Assembly (NCBI GenBank): GCA_902493795.1
Contig: CABUQZ010000022.1
Span: forward strand, 1 to 28,374
Length of the DNA: 28,374 nucleotides
Reading direction: 5' to 3'
From: an uncultured Clostridium sp.
GTDB lineage: Bacteria > Bacillota_I > Bacilli_A > RF39 > UBA660
Shown here: positions 16,090 through 24,085 of the stretch, piece after piece
Position numbering within the stretch: position 1 is the stretch's first letter
Layout: each line of letters starts with the position of its first letter
Notes under the pieces: model-generated
Seen by the model: the letters and a program-made list of their open reading frames with translations, nothing else
What the model was told of the DNA's origin: nothing
The model's database searches: none
Made by a program: the position numbers and the translations under genes

Positions 16090-18081
16090 GTGGAAGAAAG
16101 ATACTTAGAACTTATTAAAATTATTAATGAAGCTGATTATAATTATCATACTTTAGATAAGCCAACTATAACAGATCAAGAGTATGATTCTTATTTGAGA
16201 GAACTATATAATATAGAAGAGAAATACCCTGAACTTGTTAGAAGTGATTCACCTAGTCATAGAGCTGGTGGACAAGTTTTAGACGAATTTAAAAAGATTA
16301 CTCATAGTATTCCAATGCTTTCATTATCTAATGTTTTTAATGAAGAAGAGATTAGACAATTTGATGAAAGAATAAGAAAAGAAGGAATCACTCCAGAGTA
16401 TGTTGCAGAATTAAAAATAGATGGATTAAGTGTTTCTTTAAATTATAAACAAGGAAAACTAGTAAGTGCTGCTACTCGAGGTGATGGGTTAGTTGGAGAA
16501 GATATTACTAATAATGCAAAGACTATAAAAGTAATTCCTCTTACTTTAAATAAACCTATTGATATAGAAGTTCGTGGAGAAATATATATTAGTAAAAAAA
16601 GATTTAATGAGATAAACGAGGATAGGAAAGCTAAAGGACTTGAATTATATCAAAATTGTAGAAATCTAGCAGCAGGTTCTATTAGACAACTTGATTCAAG
16701 TGTTGCAGCATCAAGAAAATTAGATAACTGGATTTATCATTTGCCTAATCCAGAAGACTATGGAATTAAGACTCACTGGGAAGCTTTACAGTTTATGAAG
16801 GACTTAGGTTTTAAAGTTAATCCAAATAATAAGATAGCTAAAAATGTCGATGAACTTTTAGAGTTTATTAAAGAAAAAGGAGAACAAAGAGATAGTCTTC
16901 CTTATGATATAGATGGTATAGTTATTAAACTTAACGATCTTTCAAAACAAAAAGTTATGGGATTTACTGCAAAGTACCCTAGATGGGCTACTGCCTATAA
17001 ATTTCCTGCTAAAGAAATACTTACTAAACTTGAAGATATAATATTTACAGTTGGAAGAACAGGACAAATTACACCAAATGCTGTTTTATCACCAGTTTTA
17101 GTACAAGGTTCTACAATTAGAAGAGCTACTTTACATAATGAAGATTACGTAAAAGAAAAAGATTTAAAAATAGGTGATATCGTTTCTATTAGAAAAGCAG
17201 GGGATGTAATACCTGAAGTTGTTGAAAGAATATTAGAAAGACGTGATGGAACTGAAAAAGATTTTGTCATGATTGATAAATGTCCAATATGTGGAACAAA
17301 ACTTGTAAAAAAAGAAGATCAAGTTGACTATTTCTGTCCAAATGTACATTGTGATGCAAGGCATATTGAAGGGCTTATTCACTTTGTCGATAGACATGCA
17401 ATGAATATTACTGGTCTAGGGGAAAGAATAATCGAAGACTTTTACAATATGGGATTTATAAGAAGAATAACAGATATTTATAATTTGAAAAATCATGCTG
17501 AAGACTTGGTAGAGCTTGAAGGATTTGGAAATAAAAGTGTTAATAACTTAATTGATGCAATTGAAAAATCAAAAGAAAATTCACTAGAAAAACTACTTTT
17601 TGCACTTGGAATAGAACAAGTTGGAGAAAAGACTGCTAAAGTTCTTGCTAAAAGATTTAAAACGATGGATTCTTTAATGGAAGCTTCAGAGGAAGTGTTA
17701 ACAAATATTCCAGATATAGGTGAAATTATTGCAAAAAGTATTGTAAATTATTTTAAAGATGAAGAAAATAAAGAGTTAATTAACAATTTAAAATCTTTAG
17801 GTATAAATATGAATTATACTGGTGAAGAAACAAAAGAAAATGAAAACTTTACCAATAAAACATTTGTTATTACTGGAACTCTTATAAATTACACAAGGGA
17901 TGAGATGAAGTCAATTATCGAAAGTTTTGGGGGAAGAGTATCTGAGTCTGTTAGTAAAAAAACTGATGTTGTTATCGTTGGGGATGCTCCAGGAAGCAAG
18001 TACGATAAAGCTCAAAAACTTGGTATAACAATATGGAATGATGAATTTGTAAATCAAATTATGGAGGAAATAAAGAAATAG
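16090..18081 (+). CDS. ligA: NAD-dependent DNA ligase LigA
   Basis: 663 residues from GTG 16090, the normal size for LigA. In order: NMN-binding Ia domain (YNYHTLDKPTITDQEYD), adenylation domain with the catalytic Lys109 in ELKIDG, OB fold, a four-Cys zinc finger (CPICGTKL...CPNVHCDARH, around residues 393-425), helix-hairpin-helix repeats (ELEGFGNKSVNNLIDAI, IPDIGEIIAKSI) and a BRCT domain from about 590. All expected domains are present. It seals nicks in replication and repair using NAD. It normally neighbours pcrA; here about 4.4 kb of serpin and nucleotidyltransferase genes lie between them. The stop codon lies in the loop of its terminator. Confidence 0.98.
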   Translation: MEERYLELIKIINEADYNYHTLDKPTITDQEYDSYLRELYNIEEKYPELVRSDSPSHRAGGQVLDEFKKITHSIPMLSLSNVFNEEEIRQFDERIRKEGITPEYVAELKIDGLSVSLNYKQGKLVSAATRGDGLVGEDITNNAKTIKVIPLTLNKPIDIEVRGEIYISKKRFNEINEDRKAKGLELYQNCRNLAAGSIRQLDSSVAASRKLDNWIYHLPNPEDYGIKTHWEALQFMKDLGFKVNPNNKIAKNVDELLEFIKEKGEQRDSLPYDIDGIVIKLNDLSKQKVMGFTAKYPRWATAYKFPAKEILTKLEDIIFTVGRTGQITPNAVLSPVLVQGSTIRRATLHNEDYVKEKDLKIGDIVSIRKAGDVIPEVVERILERRDGTEKDFVMIDKCPICGTKLVKKEDQVDYFCPNVHCDARHIEGLIHFVDRHAMNITGLGERIIEDFYNMGFIRRITDIYNLKNHAEDLVELEGFGNKSVNNLIDAIEKSKENSLEKLLFALGIEQVGEKTAKVLAKRFKTMDSLMEASEEVLTNIPDIGEIIAKSIVNYFKDEENKELINNLKSLGINMNYTGEETKENENFTNKTFVITGTLINYTRDEMKSIIESFGGRVSESVSKKTDVVIVGDAPGSKYDKAQKLGITIWNDEFVNQIMEEIKK

Positions 18082-18099
18082 TGTCTTTATTTCTTTTTT
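18068..18099 (+). terminator. terminator overlapping the ligA stop
   Basis: AAATAAAGA (18068-18076) and TCTTTATTT (18084-18092), followed by CTTTTTT. The stop TAG (18079-18081) is in the loop. Confidence 0.85.
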
Positions 18100-18100
18100 G

Positions 18101-18130
18101 TTGACATATATTATTTTATAGTATTATAAT
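18101..18130 (+). promoter_or_regulatory. consensus promoter of the T-box transcript
   Basis: TTGACA (18101-18106), 18 bp, TATAAT (18125-18130): both hexamers are perfect. Transcription should start near 18137. Confidence 0.85.
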
Positions 18131-18136
18131 TTGTTT

Positions 18137-18403
18137 AATAACATTGAGAAAGAAAAGTAATATTGATGAAATTCAAAGTGAGTTAGTGATAGTGGAAAAC
18201 TAATAAGGAAGTCAATATGAAGAACACTTTTTAGTTGCTTATCGAAAAGAAATGAGTAGGTTAAGCCGGGATGTAATCCGTTATCAATTACTAGATTTGT
18301 TAGAATCAAAAGTGATCATGTAAATTCTTTATTATATGATAAATTGGGTGGTACCGCGGAATAACCAGTTTTCGTCCCATAATGGGATGGATACTGGTTT
18401 TTT
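18137..18403 (+). promoter_or_regulatory. T-box leader, probably asparagine-specific
   Basis: The canonical T-box sequence GGGTGGTACCGCGG is at 18346-18359; it pairs with the uncharged tRNA acceptor end and forms the antiterminator. Upstream lies a Stem I-like region with AGTGATAG. The sequence GAAG-AAC-ACTTT at 18219-18230 gives AAC (18223-18225) in the specifier position, followed by A as usual; AAC is an asparagine codon. The downstream gene makes asparagine, which fits. Uncharged tRNA-Asn would allow read-through into asnB. The specifier was placed by eye. Confidence 0.88.
18363..18403 (+). terminator. regulated terminator of the T-box leader
   Basis: AACCAGT (18363-18369) pairs with ACTGGTT (18393-18399), with an inner CCCAT/ATGGG stem, followed by a T-run to 18403. 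Confidence 0.88.
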
Positions 18404-18427
18404 ATTATATAGAAAAGAGGGATTTAT

Positions 18428-20011
18428 ATGTGTAGTTTTATGGTTTACACGAAAGATGATGTAACAGAAAAAGAATTTATTAAGGAATTTGAAAAAATAA
18501 AATATAGGGGACCTGATATGACAAGATATGATTTTACTCAAGGTATGTGGGGATTTCACAGACTTGCTATTATGGGACTTAGTGAAAGTGGTATGCAGCC
18601 ATTTAAATATAAAGAAAATAAAGTTGTATGTAATGGTGAGATATATGGATTTAGAAAGATAAGGAAGGATTTAGAGAAGAAAGGTTATAAGTTTTCTTCT
18701 TCAAGTGATTGTGAGGTTTTGCTTCCACTTTATGAATTATATAAAGAAAAAATGTTTGAAAAGTTAGATGCTGAATTTGCTTGCGTTATTTATGATGGAA
18801 AGAAAGATGAATTTATCGCTGCTCGTGACCCAATTGGAATTAGACCTATGTTTTATGGGTATTCTAAAGTAAGTGGAAGTATAATGTTTGCAAGTGAAGC
18901 TAAAGCTCTTATTAAACTTTGTGATAAGGTAATGCCATTTCCAGTTGGATGTTACTATAAAAATGGTGAGTTTATTAAATATCATGATGCTACTAAAGCA
19001 AGTCGTTTTATCGATGATGATTTAGAGGTAATAGAAAAAAATATAAAAGAAAAATTAGAAAAAGCTGTTTTAAAAAGAATAGATAGTGATGCTCCTATTG
19101 GATATCTATTAAGTGGGGGACTTGATTCTAGTTTAGTTTGTGCTATAGCGCAAAAGCACTCTAAAACGCCAATAAGAACTTTTGCAATTGGAATGAGTAA
19201 AGATGCAATTGATTTAAAGTATGCTAAAGAAGTTGCAGATTTTATAGGAAGTAATCACACAGAAGTTTATATGGATGAAAAGCAAGTATTAGATATATTA
19301 AAAGAAGTTATATATCACTTGGAAACTTGGGATATAACAACTATTAGAGCATCTATTGGAATGTATTTACTTACTAAATGGATACACGAAAACACTGATA
19401 TTAAAGTTTTATTAACAGGGGAAGTAAGTGATGAACTATTTGGATATAAATATACTGATTTTGCCCCAACTCCATTAGAATTTCAAGAAGAAAGTGAAAA
19501 AAGAATTAGAGAGCTTTATATGTATGATGTGTTAAGAGCAGATAGGTGTATTTCAGGAACTTCTTTAGAAGCAAGAGTACCTTTTGCCGATTTAGAATTT
19601 GTCGATTATGTTATGGGAATTAATCCTCAAAAGAAGATGAATACATATAATAAGGGTAAGTATTTACTTAGAAAAGCTTTCGAAGGTGATTATTTGCCAC
19701 ATGATATTTTATATCGTGAAAAAGCTGCTTTTAGTGATGCAGTTGGACATTCTATGGTTGATTATCTAAAAGAATATGCAAATAAAAAATATAGTGACGA
19801 AGAGTTTTCAAAACTAGTTAAAAAATATCCTAAAAAAACACGACCTTTTACTAAAGAATCACTATTATATAGAGAAATATTTGAGAGTTTTTATAAAGGG
19901 CAATCACACATGATAGTAGACTTTTGGATGCCAAATAAATCATGGGAAGGATGTAATGTAAATGATCCTTCTGCAAGAGTATTATCAAACTATGGAGAAA
20001 GTGGTAAATAG
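18428..20011 (+). CDS. asnB: asparagine synthase, glutamine-hydrolysing
   Basis: 527 residues, AsnB class II amidotransferase type. Cys2 (start MCSF) is the glutaminase nucleophile after Met removal. The N-terminal domain shows KYRGPD, GFHRLAIMG, CNGEIYGFR and ARDPIGIRPM. The synthetase domain has the ATP pyrophosphatase loop LLSGGLDSSLV near residue 230, LLTGEVSDELFGY near 335 and SLEARVPFAD near 380. All catalytic motifs appear intact. It makes asparagine from aspartate, glutamine and ATP in the cytoplasm. The Asn-type T-box leader links expression to tRNA-Asn charging. It is a little shorter than E. coli AsnB (554). It has no operon partner. Confidence 0.96.
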   Translation: MCSFMVYTKDDVTEKEFIKEFEKIKYRGPDMTRYDFTQGMWGFHRLAIMGLSESGMQPFKYKENKVVCNGEIYGFRKIRKDLEKKGYKFSSSSDCEVLLPLYELYKEKMFEKLDAEFACVIYDGKKDEFIAARDPIGIRPMFYGYSKVSGSIMFASEAKALIKLCDKVMPFPVGCYYKNGEFIKYHDATKASRFIDDDLEVIEKNIKEKLEKAVLKRIDSDAPIGYLLSGGLDSSLVCAIAQKHSKTPIRTFAIGMSKDAIDLKYAKEVADFIGSNHTEVYMDEKQVLDILKEVIYHLETWDITTIRASIGMYLLTKWIHENTDIKVLLTGEVSDELFGYKYTDFAPTPLEFQEESEKRIRELYMYDVLRADRCISGTSLEARVPFADLEFVDYVMGINPQKKMNTYNKGKYLLRKAFEGDYLPHDILYREKAAFSDAVGHSMVDYLKEYANKKYSDEEFSKLVKKYPKKTRPFTKESLLYREIFESFYKGQSHMIVDFWMPNKSWEGCNVNDPSARVLSNYGESGK

Positions 20012-20113
20012 ATAAAAATAGTTTAATATTCTTCATAATTATATAGAATAATCATATTATAAATAGAATAAATAATTTTCCTATATTTTTTTATCAATTT
20101 ATATATAATTTAG

Positions 20114-20142
20114 TTTACAGGTTATGTATTATTTAATATAAT
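20114..20142 (+). promoter_or_regulatory. promoter of the riboswitch transcript
   Basis: TTTACA (20114-20119), 17 bp, TATAAT (20137-20142). The start would be near 20149, about 25 nt before the aptamer. Confidence 0.75.
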
Positions 20143-20173
20143 ATAGGGTAATCAAATAAAATATATTTAAATG

Positions 20174-20263
20174 TACAACTGACAGGACTATTAATTTAGC
20201 TGGGCAATTATGCAGTAGATGAGGACATCTATGGGACAGTGTATTCCATTGATGTCTTTTTTT
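20174..20263 (+). promoter_or_regulatory. NiCo (czcD-type) metal riboswitch
   Basis: The order and sequence of conserved blocks match the NiCo aptamer as I remember it: CTGACAGGAC (20179-20188), GCTGGGCAA (20199-20207), TGCAGTAGATG (20211-20221), then CATCTATGGGACAGT (20226-20240). P1 is TACA-A-CTG (174-181) with CAG-TGTA (237-243, in 20,xxx numbering). A hairpin TAGATG/CATCTA is part of the aptamer. The 3' arm of that helix is also the 5' arm of a terminator, so metal binding should permit read-through. NiCo RNAs respond to Co(II), Ni(II) and, as later reported, Fe(II). Confidence 0.8.
20224..20263 (+). terminator. riboswitch expression-platform terminator
   Basis: GACATC (20224-20229) with GATGTC (20251-20256), and ATGGGA (20231-20236) with TTCCAT (20244-20249), followed by T to 20263. 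It competes with the aptamer helix for CATC. Confidence 0.85.
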
Positions 20264-20279
20264 ATATTTAGGAGGAATT

Positions 20280-22775
20280 ATGAAGAAAGAGAAAGGTCTA
20301 ACAACAGAAGAAGTTTTGAAGTTAAGAGAAAAATATGGTAAGAATGAGCTTACTAGTGAAAAGAAAGAAAATTTCTTTCTTAAAATTTTACATGTAGTTT
20401 GTGAACCTATGTTTTTGCTTTTGTTAATAGCAGCAACTGTTTATTTTGTGTTAGGAGAACCTAGGGACGGAATTATAATGCTTGTATTTGTCATTGGTAT
20501 TATGATGATAGATATTATTCAAGAGTGGAAAACAGATAGGACACTTAATGCATTAAAAGATTTATCTGAACCTAGAATAACGGTTTTAAGAGATGGTAAT
20601 AAGATAGAAATACCTAGTTCTTTACTTGTTCCAGGGGATATTATGTATATTCATGAAGGAATTAAGATACCAGCTGATGGATATGTTATTAAATGTAGTG
20701 GGTTAAGAGTAGATGAATCTAGTTTGACAGGTGAATCAGTTGGAGTATGGAAACAAACTTCTAAAGATGAGGAAGATGACTACTGGAAAAAGGATTACTG
20801 TTATCAAGGAACGTTAGTAATTCAAGGTACTGGTGTTATTAAAGTTGATAAGATTGGGGCTTCTACTGAATACGGTAAAATTGGGGCAAATCTTAGTAAA
20901 ACAAAAGAAAAGAAAACACCTTTACAAAAACAGACAGATAAACTTGTTAAAACTTGTGCTATTATTGCCTTTATCTTATTTATTTTGGTAGCTATTCTCA
21001 CTTATTTGAATATTCCAGATCATTCATTTAAGGAAAGAATTATAGAAAGTATTTTATCTGGTGTTACTCTTGCTATGGCAATGATACCTGAAGAGTTTCC
21101 AGTTGTACTTACTGTCTTTTTATCAATGGGAGCTTGGAGACTTGCTAAAAAGAATTCTTTAGTTAAGAAGCTTCCAGCTGTAGAAACTTTAGGTGCTGTT
21201 ACTGTTTTGTGTGTTGATAAGACAGGAACTATTACAAAAAACAAGATGGAAGTAAAAGAAGTAATATCAAATGACGATAGTGACCTTGCTTACACTATGG
21301 GACTTTGTTGTGAAGAAGAAACATATGATCCGATGGAAAAAGCTATGATTAAGTATGCTGAAAAACTTGGAATATCAAATGATGAATTAAATTCCTATGA
21401 AAAAGTTAGAGACTATCCATTTAGTGATTATACTAAAATGATGGGATGCGTATTTAATATAAACAAAAAGAATGTATTAGCTGCTAAAGGGTCACCTGAA
21501 AGTATTATTAAAATATGTAATTTAACAAAAACTGAGCTAAAAAAGGTTAAACAAGATATTTTAAATATGCAAAAGAAGGGGTTAAGAGTTATAGCAGTTG
21601 CAAAGAAAGAGTTAAAAAGTGATAAAGATATACTTGATAAATTAGAAGATTACTCTTTAGATTACGTTGGTATAGTTGGCTTAATCGATCCACCTAAGGA
21701 CTCTATAGTAGAAGATATTAAGGCTTGTAAAAAAGCTGGTGTTCGTGTTGTTATGATAACTGGTGATAATGGAATTACTGCATCAAGTATTGCAAGAAGT
21801 ATTGAAATGGATAACGTTGATAACATTATTACTGGTGATATGATAAATAAAATGGATGATAAAGAGTTAAGAAAAGCTGTTAAGGATGTATCAATTTTCT
21901 CAAGAGTTATTCCAGAGCATAAGATGCGAATTGTTAAAGCTTTCCAAGCAAATGGAGAAATAACTGCGATGACAGGTGATGGCGTTAATGATGCTCCTGC
22001 TTTAAAACAATCCGATATAGGTATTGCTATGGGAAAAAGAGGTAGTGAAGTATCAAGAGAAGCTGCTGATTTAATATTAAGAGATGATAATTTTAGTACT
22101 ATTGTAGATACTATATCAGATGGAAGAAGAATATATGATAATATTAGAAAAGCTGTAGGATATATTTTTGTAATACATATTCCAATTGCACTTTCTTCAC
22201 TTATGGCACCATTTTTTAAGATAGCACCTGATAATTTGTTTTTACTTCCTCTTCATGTTGTATTACTAGAATTAATAATAGATCCCACATGTTCTATTGT
22301 TCTTGAAAGACAACCTGCTGAATCAGATGTAATGGATAGACCTCCAAGAAAAGTTAAAGAAAATTTATTAAATAAAGGTACTTTAGTAAAAAGTATTATT
22401 CAAGGTCTAATTATATTTTTAGCATCATTTGGTACATACTACTCTTTCTTAGATAAAAATGTAACACTTGCAAGAACAATGGGATTATTAATTATAATGA
22501 TATCTAATATCTTCTTAGTAGTTGTTAATTCTAGTGAGCATGATTATGCATTTTCTTCAATAAGAAAGCTGATTAAGGATAAAGTAGTAATGGTAATAAT
22601 TATGGCGTTTATTTTGATGGCAGGGTTAATCGTTTATTCTCCACTAAATAATTATTTAAAACTACAAAGTTTAGGTGCTAAACATTTATTGTTTGTTATC
22701 TTTATATCTTTTGTATCAGTATTTTGGTATGAAATTGTAAAATTTATAAAAAGAAGAAAAAATATAAATAGGTAA
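20280..22775 (+). CDS. P-type cation-transporting ATPase, probably transition-metal efflux
   Basis: 831 residues. Actuator loop LTGES (TGES at 150-153), phosphorylation site DKTGT with Asp313, hinge TGDGVND (565-571), and about ten membrane segments in the usual 2+2+6 layout. It lacks an N-terminal CxxC metal domain and the CPC motif of P1B heavy-metal pumps. The fourth membrane segment has PEEFP (270-274) instead of PEGLP of Ca pumps, and the sixth has LIIDPTCSIVLE rather than a typical Ca-pump sequence. It is therefore a divergent P2-like ATPase. The NiCo riboswitch directly upstream suggests export of Fe, Co, Ni or a similar ion. The cation is an inference from context. Start ATG 20280 with AGGAGG. 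Confidence 0.9.
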   Translation: MKKEKGLTTEEVLKLREKYGKNELTSEKKENFFLKILHVVCEPMFLLLLIAATVYFVLGEPRDGIIMLVFVIGIMMIDIIQEWKTDRTLNALKDLSEPRITVLRDGNKIEIPSSLLVPGDIMYIHEGIKIPADGYVIKCSGLRVDESSLTGESVGVWKQTSKDEEDDYWKKDYCYQGTLVIQGTGVIKVDKIGASTEYGKIGANLSKTKEKKTPLQKQTDKLVKTCAIIAFILFILVAILTYLNIPDHSFKERIIESILSGVTLAMAMIPEEFPVVLTVFLSMGAWRLAKKNSLVKKLPAVETLGAVTVLCVDKTGTITKNKMEVKEVISNDDSDLAYTMGLCCEEETYDPMEKAMIKYAEKLGISNDELNSYEKVRDYPFSDYTKMMGCVFNINKKNVLAAKGSPESIIKICNLTKTELKKVKQDILNMQKKGLRVIAVAKKELKSDKDILDKLEDYSLDYVGIVGLIDPPKDSIVEDIKACKKAGVRVVMITGDNGITASSIARSIEMDNVDNIITGDMINKMDDKELRKAVKDVSIFSRVIPEHKMRIVKAFQANGEITAMTGDGVNDAPALKQSDIGIAMGKRGSEVSREAADLILRDDNFSTIVDTISDGRRIYDNIRKAVGYIFVIHIPIALSSLMAPFFKIAPDNLFLLPLHVVLLELIIDPTCSIVLERQPAESDVMDRPPRKVKENLLNKGTLVKSIIQGLIIFLASFGTYYSFLDKNVTLARTMGLLIIMISNIFLVVVNSSEHDYAFSSIRKLIKDKVVMVIIMAFILMAGLIVYSPLNNYLKLQSLGAKHLLFVIFISFVSVFWYEIVKFIKRRKNINR

Positions 22776-22800
22776 GTAATTTAAGTAAATATTCTTTTTG

Positions 22801-22809
22801 TGCTATACT
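22801..22809 (+). promoter_or_regulatory. extended -10 promoter of the DUF402 gene
   Basis: TGCTATACT is an extended -10 (TATACT 22804-22809). The -35 region is weak. AGGTG (22820-22824) lies just before the ATG at 22830, so the leader is short. Confidence 0.55.
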
Positions 22810-22829
22810 AGAAAAAAGCAGGTGTAAGT

Positions 22830-23336
22830 ATGAAAAGAAAATTTGTTAGTAGAACTTATTTAAGAGATGTTTCAAAGTATCAAATAAAAATGTATTATGA
22901 CGAAGATAATTATTATATAAGTGTTAAAAAATTGATAAAAGTCGATGAAAAGTTTATTATTAACGATGGACTTTGTGTTATGGATGATAATTATTATGTG
23001 TTTGAAGTAGTACCTAAAGTTGGGAATTATGCGATGAGACTTTTTCTTGATGACAAAAGAAATCCTTTAGAATATTATTTTGATATATTTAAAAATAGTG
23101 GAATAGATAAAGATACTGGTGTCTTCTATTACGATGATTTGTATTTAGATGTTACTTATTGTATGGGGAAAACAAATATACTAGATATGGATGAGCTAGA
23201 TGAAGCTTTAAAAGAGAAAGACATAACAGAAGAAGATTATAACTTTGCAATAAAGACTAAAGATAAAATATTAGATGAAATAAAAAACAACACAAATCAA
23301 TTAATGAATATTGATTATAGAAAGTATTTATTTTAA
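22830..23336 (+). CDS. DUF402 family protein, likely nucleoside tri/diphosphatase-like
   Basis: 168 residues. The core YYFDIFKNSGIDKDTG...YYDDLYLDVTY followed by LDMDELDEALKEKDITEEDYNFA is the DUF402 signature (Y-F-D-I, D-L-Y-L-D-V, then an acidic helix with D-E-D-E-L-like spacing). Characterised relatives (S. aureus Ntdp, the FomD group) hydrolyse nucleoside tri- and diphosphates with a metal bound by the conserved Asp/Glu residues. This copy has the acidic residues; the N-terminal barrel is less clear. No signal peptide. It is a single-gene unit with its own promoter and terminator. The substrate here is unknown. Confidence 0.8.
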   Translation: MKRKFVSRTYLRDVSKYQIKMYYDEDNYYISVKKLIKVDEKFIINDGLCVMDDNYYVFEVVPKVGNYAMRLFLDDKRNPLEYYFDIFKNSGIDKDTGVFYYDDLYLDVTYCMGKTNILDMDELDEALKEKDITEEDYNFAIKTKDKILDEIKNNTNQLMNIDYRKYLF

Positions 23337-23360
23337 TAGAGTAGATATATTTTATAGAAA

Positions 23361-23397
23361 AATAATTATTAAGTATATTCTTAGTAATTATTTTTTT
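23361..23397 (+). terminator. intrinsic terminator after the DUF402 gene
   Basis: AATAATTA-T-TAAG (23361-23373) pairs with CTTA-G-TAATTATT (23380-23392), followed by T to 23397. Confidence 0.85.
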
Positions 23398-23443
23398 ATT
23401 TAGTTTTAATAGGCCATTAAATTATGTGTTTTTTCTTAATCTT

Positions 23444-23466
23444 CATATGATAAGTTAGATAGGAGG
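23444..23466 (+). promoter_or_regulatory. possible sigma-K-like -10 box and ribosome binding site of the coat gene
   Basis: CATATGATA (23444-23452) fits the mother-cell sigma-K/E -10 pattern CATAnnnTA. A matching -35 AC is not clear at the expected distance. The AGGAGG at 23461-23466 is a strong ribosome binding site 6 nt before the ATG. No vegetative TATAAT with a good -35 is visible. Confidence 0.35.
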
Positions 23467-23472
23467 AAAAAT

Positions 23473-23679
23473 ATGAATAGTCAAGATTTTACTCAAAGTA
23501 TTTATGGAGACGATATTAATGTTGATATCGATTACAATGTTGCAAATACAATGAATAATAATCAACCAACTGGTGCGTTTATGGGACAATTTCCTGGAAC
23601 TGTTAGTGCACCTATAATGGAACCAGTACAAGAAAGAATTGTTAATAGAACTATCATGCATGAAGTACCACATGTGTGA
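23473..23679 (+). CDS. CotD-family spore coat protein, 5' part of an interrupted gene
   Basis: The ATG at 23473 follows AGGAGG. As it stands it encodes 68 residues and stops at TGA 23677-23679, just after the element boundary. The end, PIMEPVQERIVNRTIMHEVPHV, is the conserved lead-in of CotD-like coat proteins, which normally continues with a Cys/His-rich tail. That tail lies 2.65 kb downstream at 26327-26456. The left CACATGT (23669-23675) spans the codons for Pro-His-Val. Joining at this heptamer to the right copy gives ...P-H-V-C-P-I..., an in-frame 110-residue protein with eight or so Cys in the tail. CotD proteins are made in the mother cell and deposited on the spore coat. The truncated form probably lacks the cross-linking part. 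Confidence 0.88.
   Translation: MNSQDFTQSIYGDDINVDIDYNVANTMNNNQPTGAFMGQFPGTVSAPIMEPVQERIVNRTIMHEVPHV
23669..23675. repeat. left attachment core of the coat-gene element
   Basis: CACATGT, identical to the copy at 26320-26326. The two are direct repeats bounding the element. The wider left junction is GTACCACATGTGTGATAATT. Confidence 0.85.
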
Positions 23680-23712
23680 TAATTTTTGGTAGACTAATTT
23701 CAAATTTTATTA

Positions 23713-23853
23713 TTGAATTATATACTAAAAATAGGTGATTTAGATGATTATATAAGTTTAGAAAGAGAATTTAAAAGATGTGAATTCTCAAATAATAATG
23801 ATAAAACAAATAAAAAAAATTTTGATAAAGGCTTTATTACCAAATTGTTGTAA
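23713..23853 (+). pseudogene. possible decayed small ORF at the element left end
   Basis: A frame from TTG 23713 to TAA 23851-23853 (46 codons) has a protein-like composition (IGDLDDYISLEREFKRCEF). TATACT (23721-23726) and AGGTGA (23733-23738) in front look like a promoter and ribosome binding site. The ATG they serve (23744) reads only M-I-I-stop in another frame. A one-base indel could have broken a former gene. Alternatively it is chance. Confidence 0.2.
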
Positions 23854-23947
23854 ATGCAATTTAGATGGTATTGTAAATTATAGTTAATCTTTTATAAAAA
23901 AAATTTCTAAATTATAAAATTATCCATAGATTTAAGTGAGGTGCTTA

Positions 23948-24085
23948 ATGTTTGTGGATAAATATAAAATTAACTATATTTTTGATAATGAAAATGATAT
24001 AAATGAAATTTTAATTAAAGTTTTAGATAAGAAAATTAGAGAAAAGTTGTTTTCTAATAATAGAAAATGTGATAGATTTTGTTGA
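23948..24085 (+). CDS. 45-residue protein coupled to the recombinase, candidate directionality factor
   Basis: The ATG at 23948 has a strong GAGGTG site (23938-23943). The protein (MFVDKYKINYIFDNENDINE...) is small, charged and ends in CDRFC. Its TGA (24083-24085) overlaps the first codons of the recombinase frame (TTG TTG at 24079-24084), and the recombinase has no Shine-Dalgarno site of its own. Translation is therefore probably coupled. Small proteins made with or near serine integrases can be the factor that turns integration into excision (SprB of SP-beta is the best-known sporulation case). I see no sequence similarity to SprB; the role is inferred from position and size. A CATAGATTTA at 23925-23934 loosely resembles a sporulation -10. 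Confidence 0.6.
   Translation: MFVDKYKINYIFDNENDINEILIKVLDKKIREKLFSNNRKCDRFC

Noticed and set aside
23473..23679. Intact 68-residue hypothetical protein
   Set aside because: Its end breaks off inside a conserved CotD motif exactly at a repeated heptamer, and the missing tail is found at the other heptamer. It is half a gene.
23951..23960. DnaA box (TGTGGATAA) and a near match at 28147-28155
   Set aside because: Isolated sites, one inside a coding sequence, with no dnaA/dnaN or box cluster. Not an origin.
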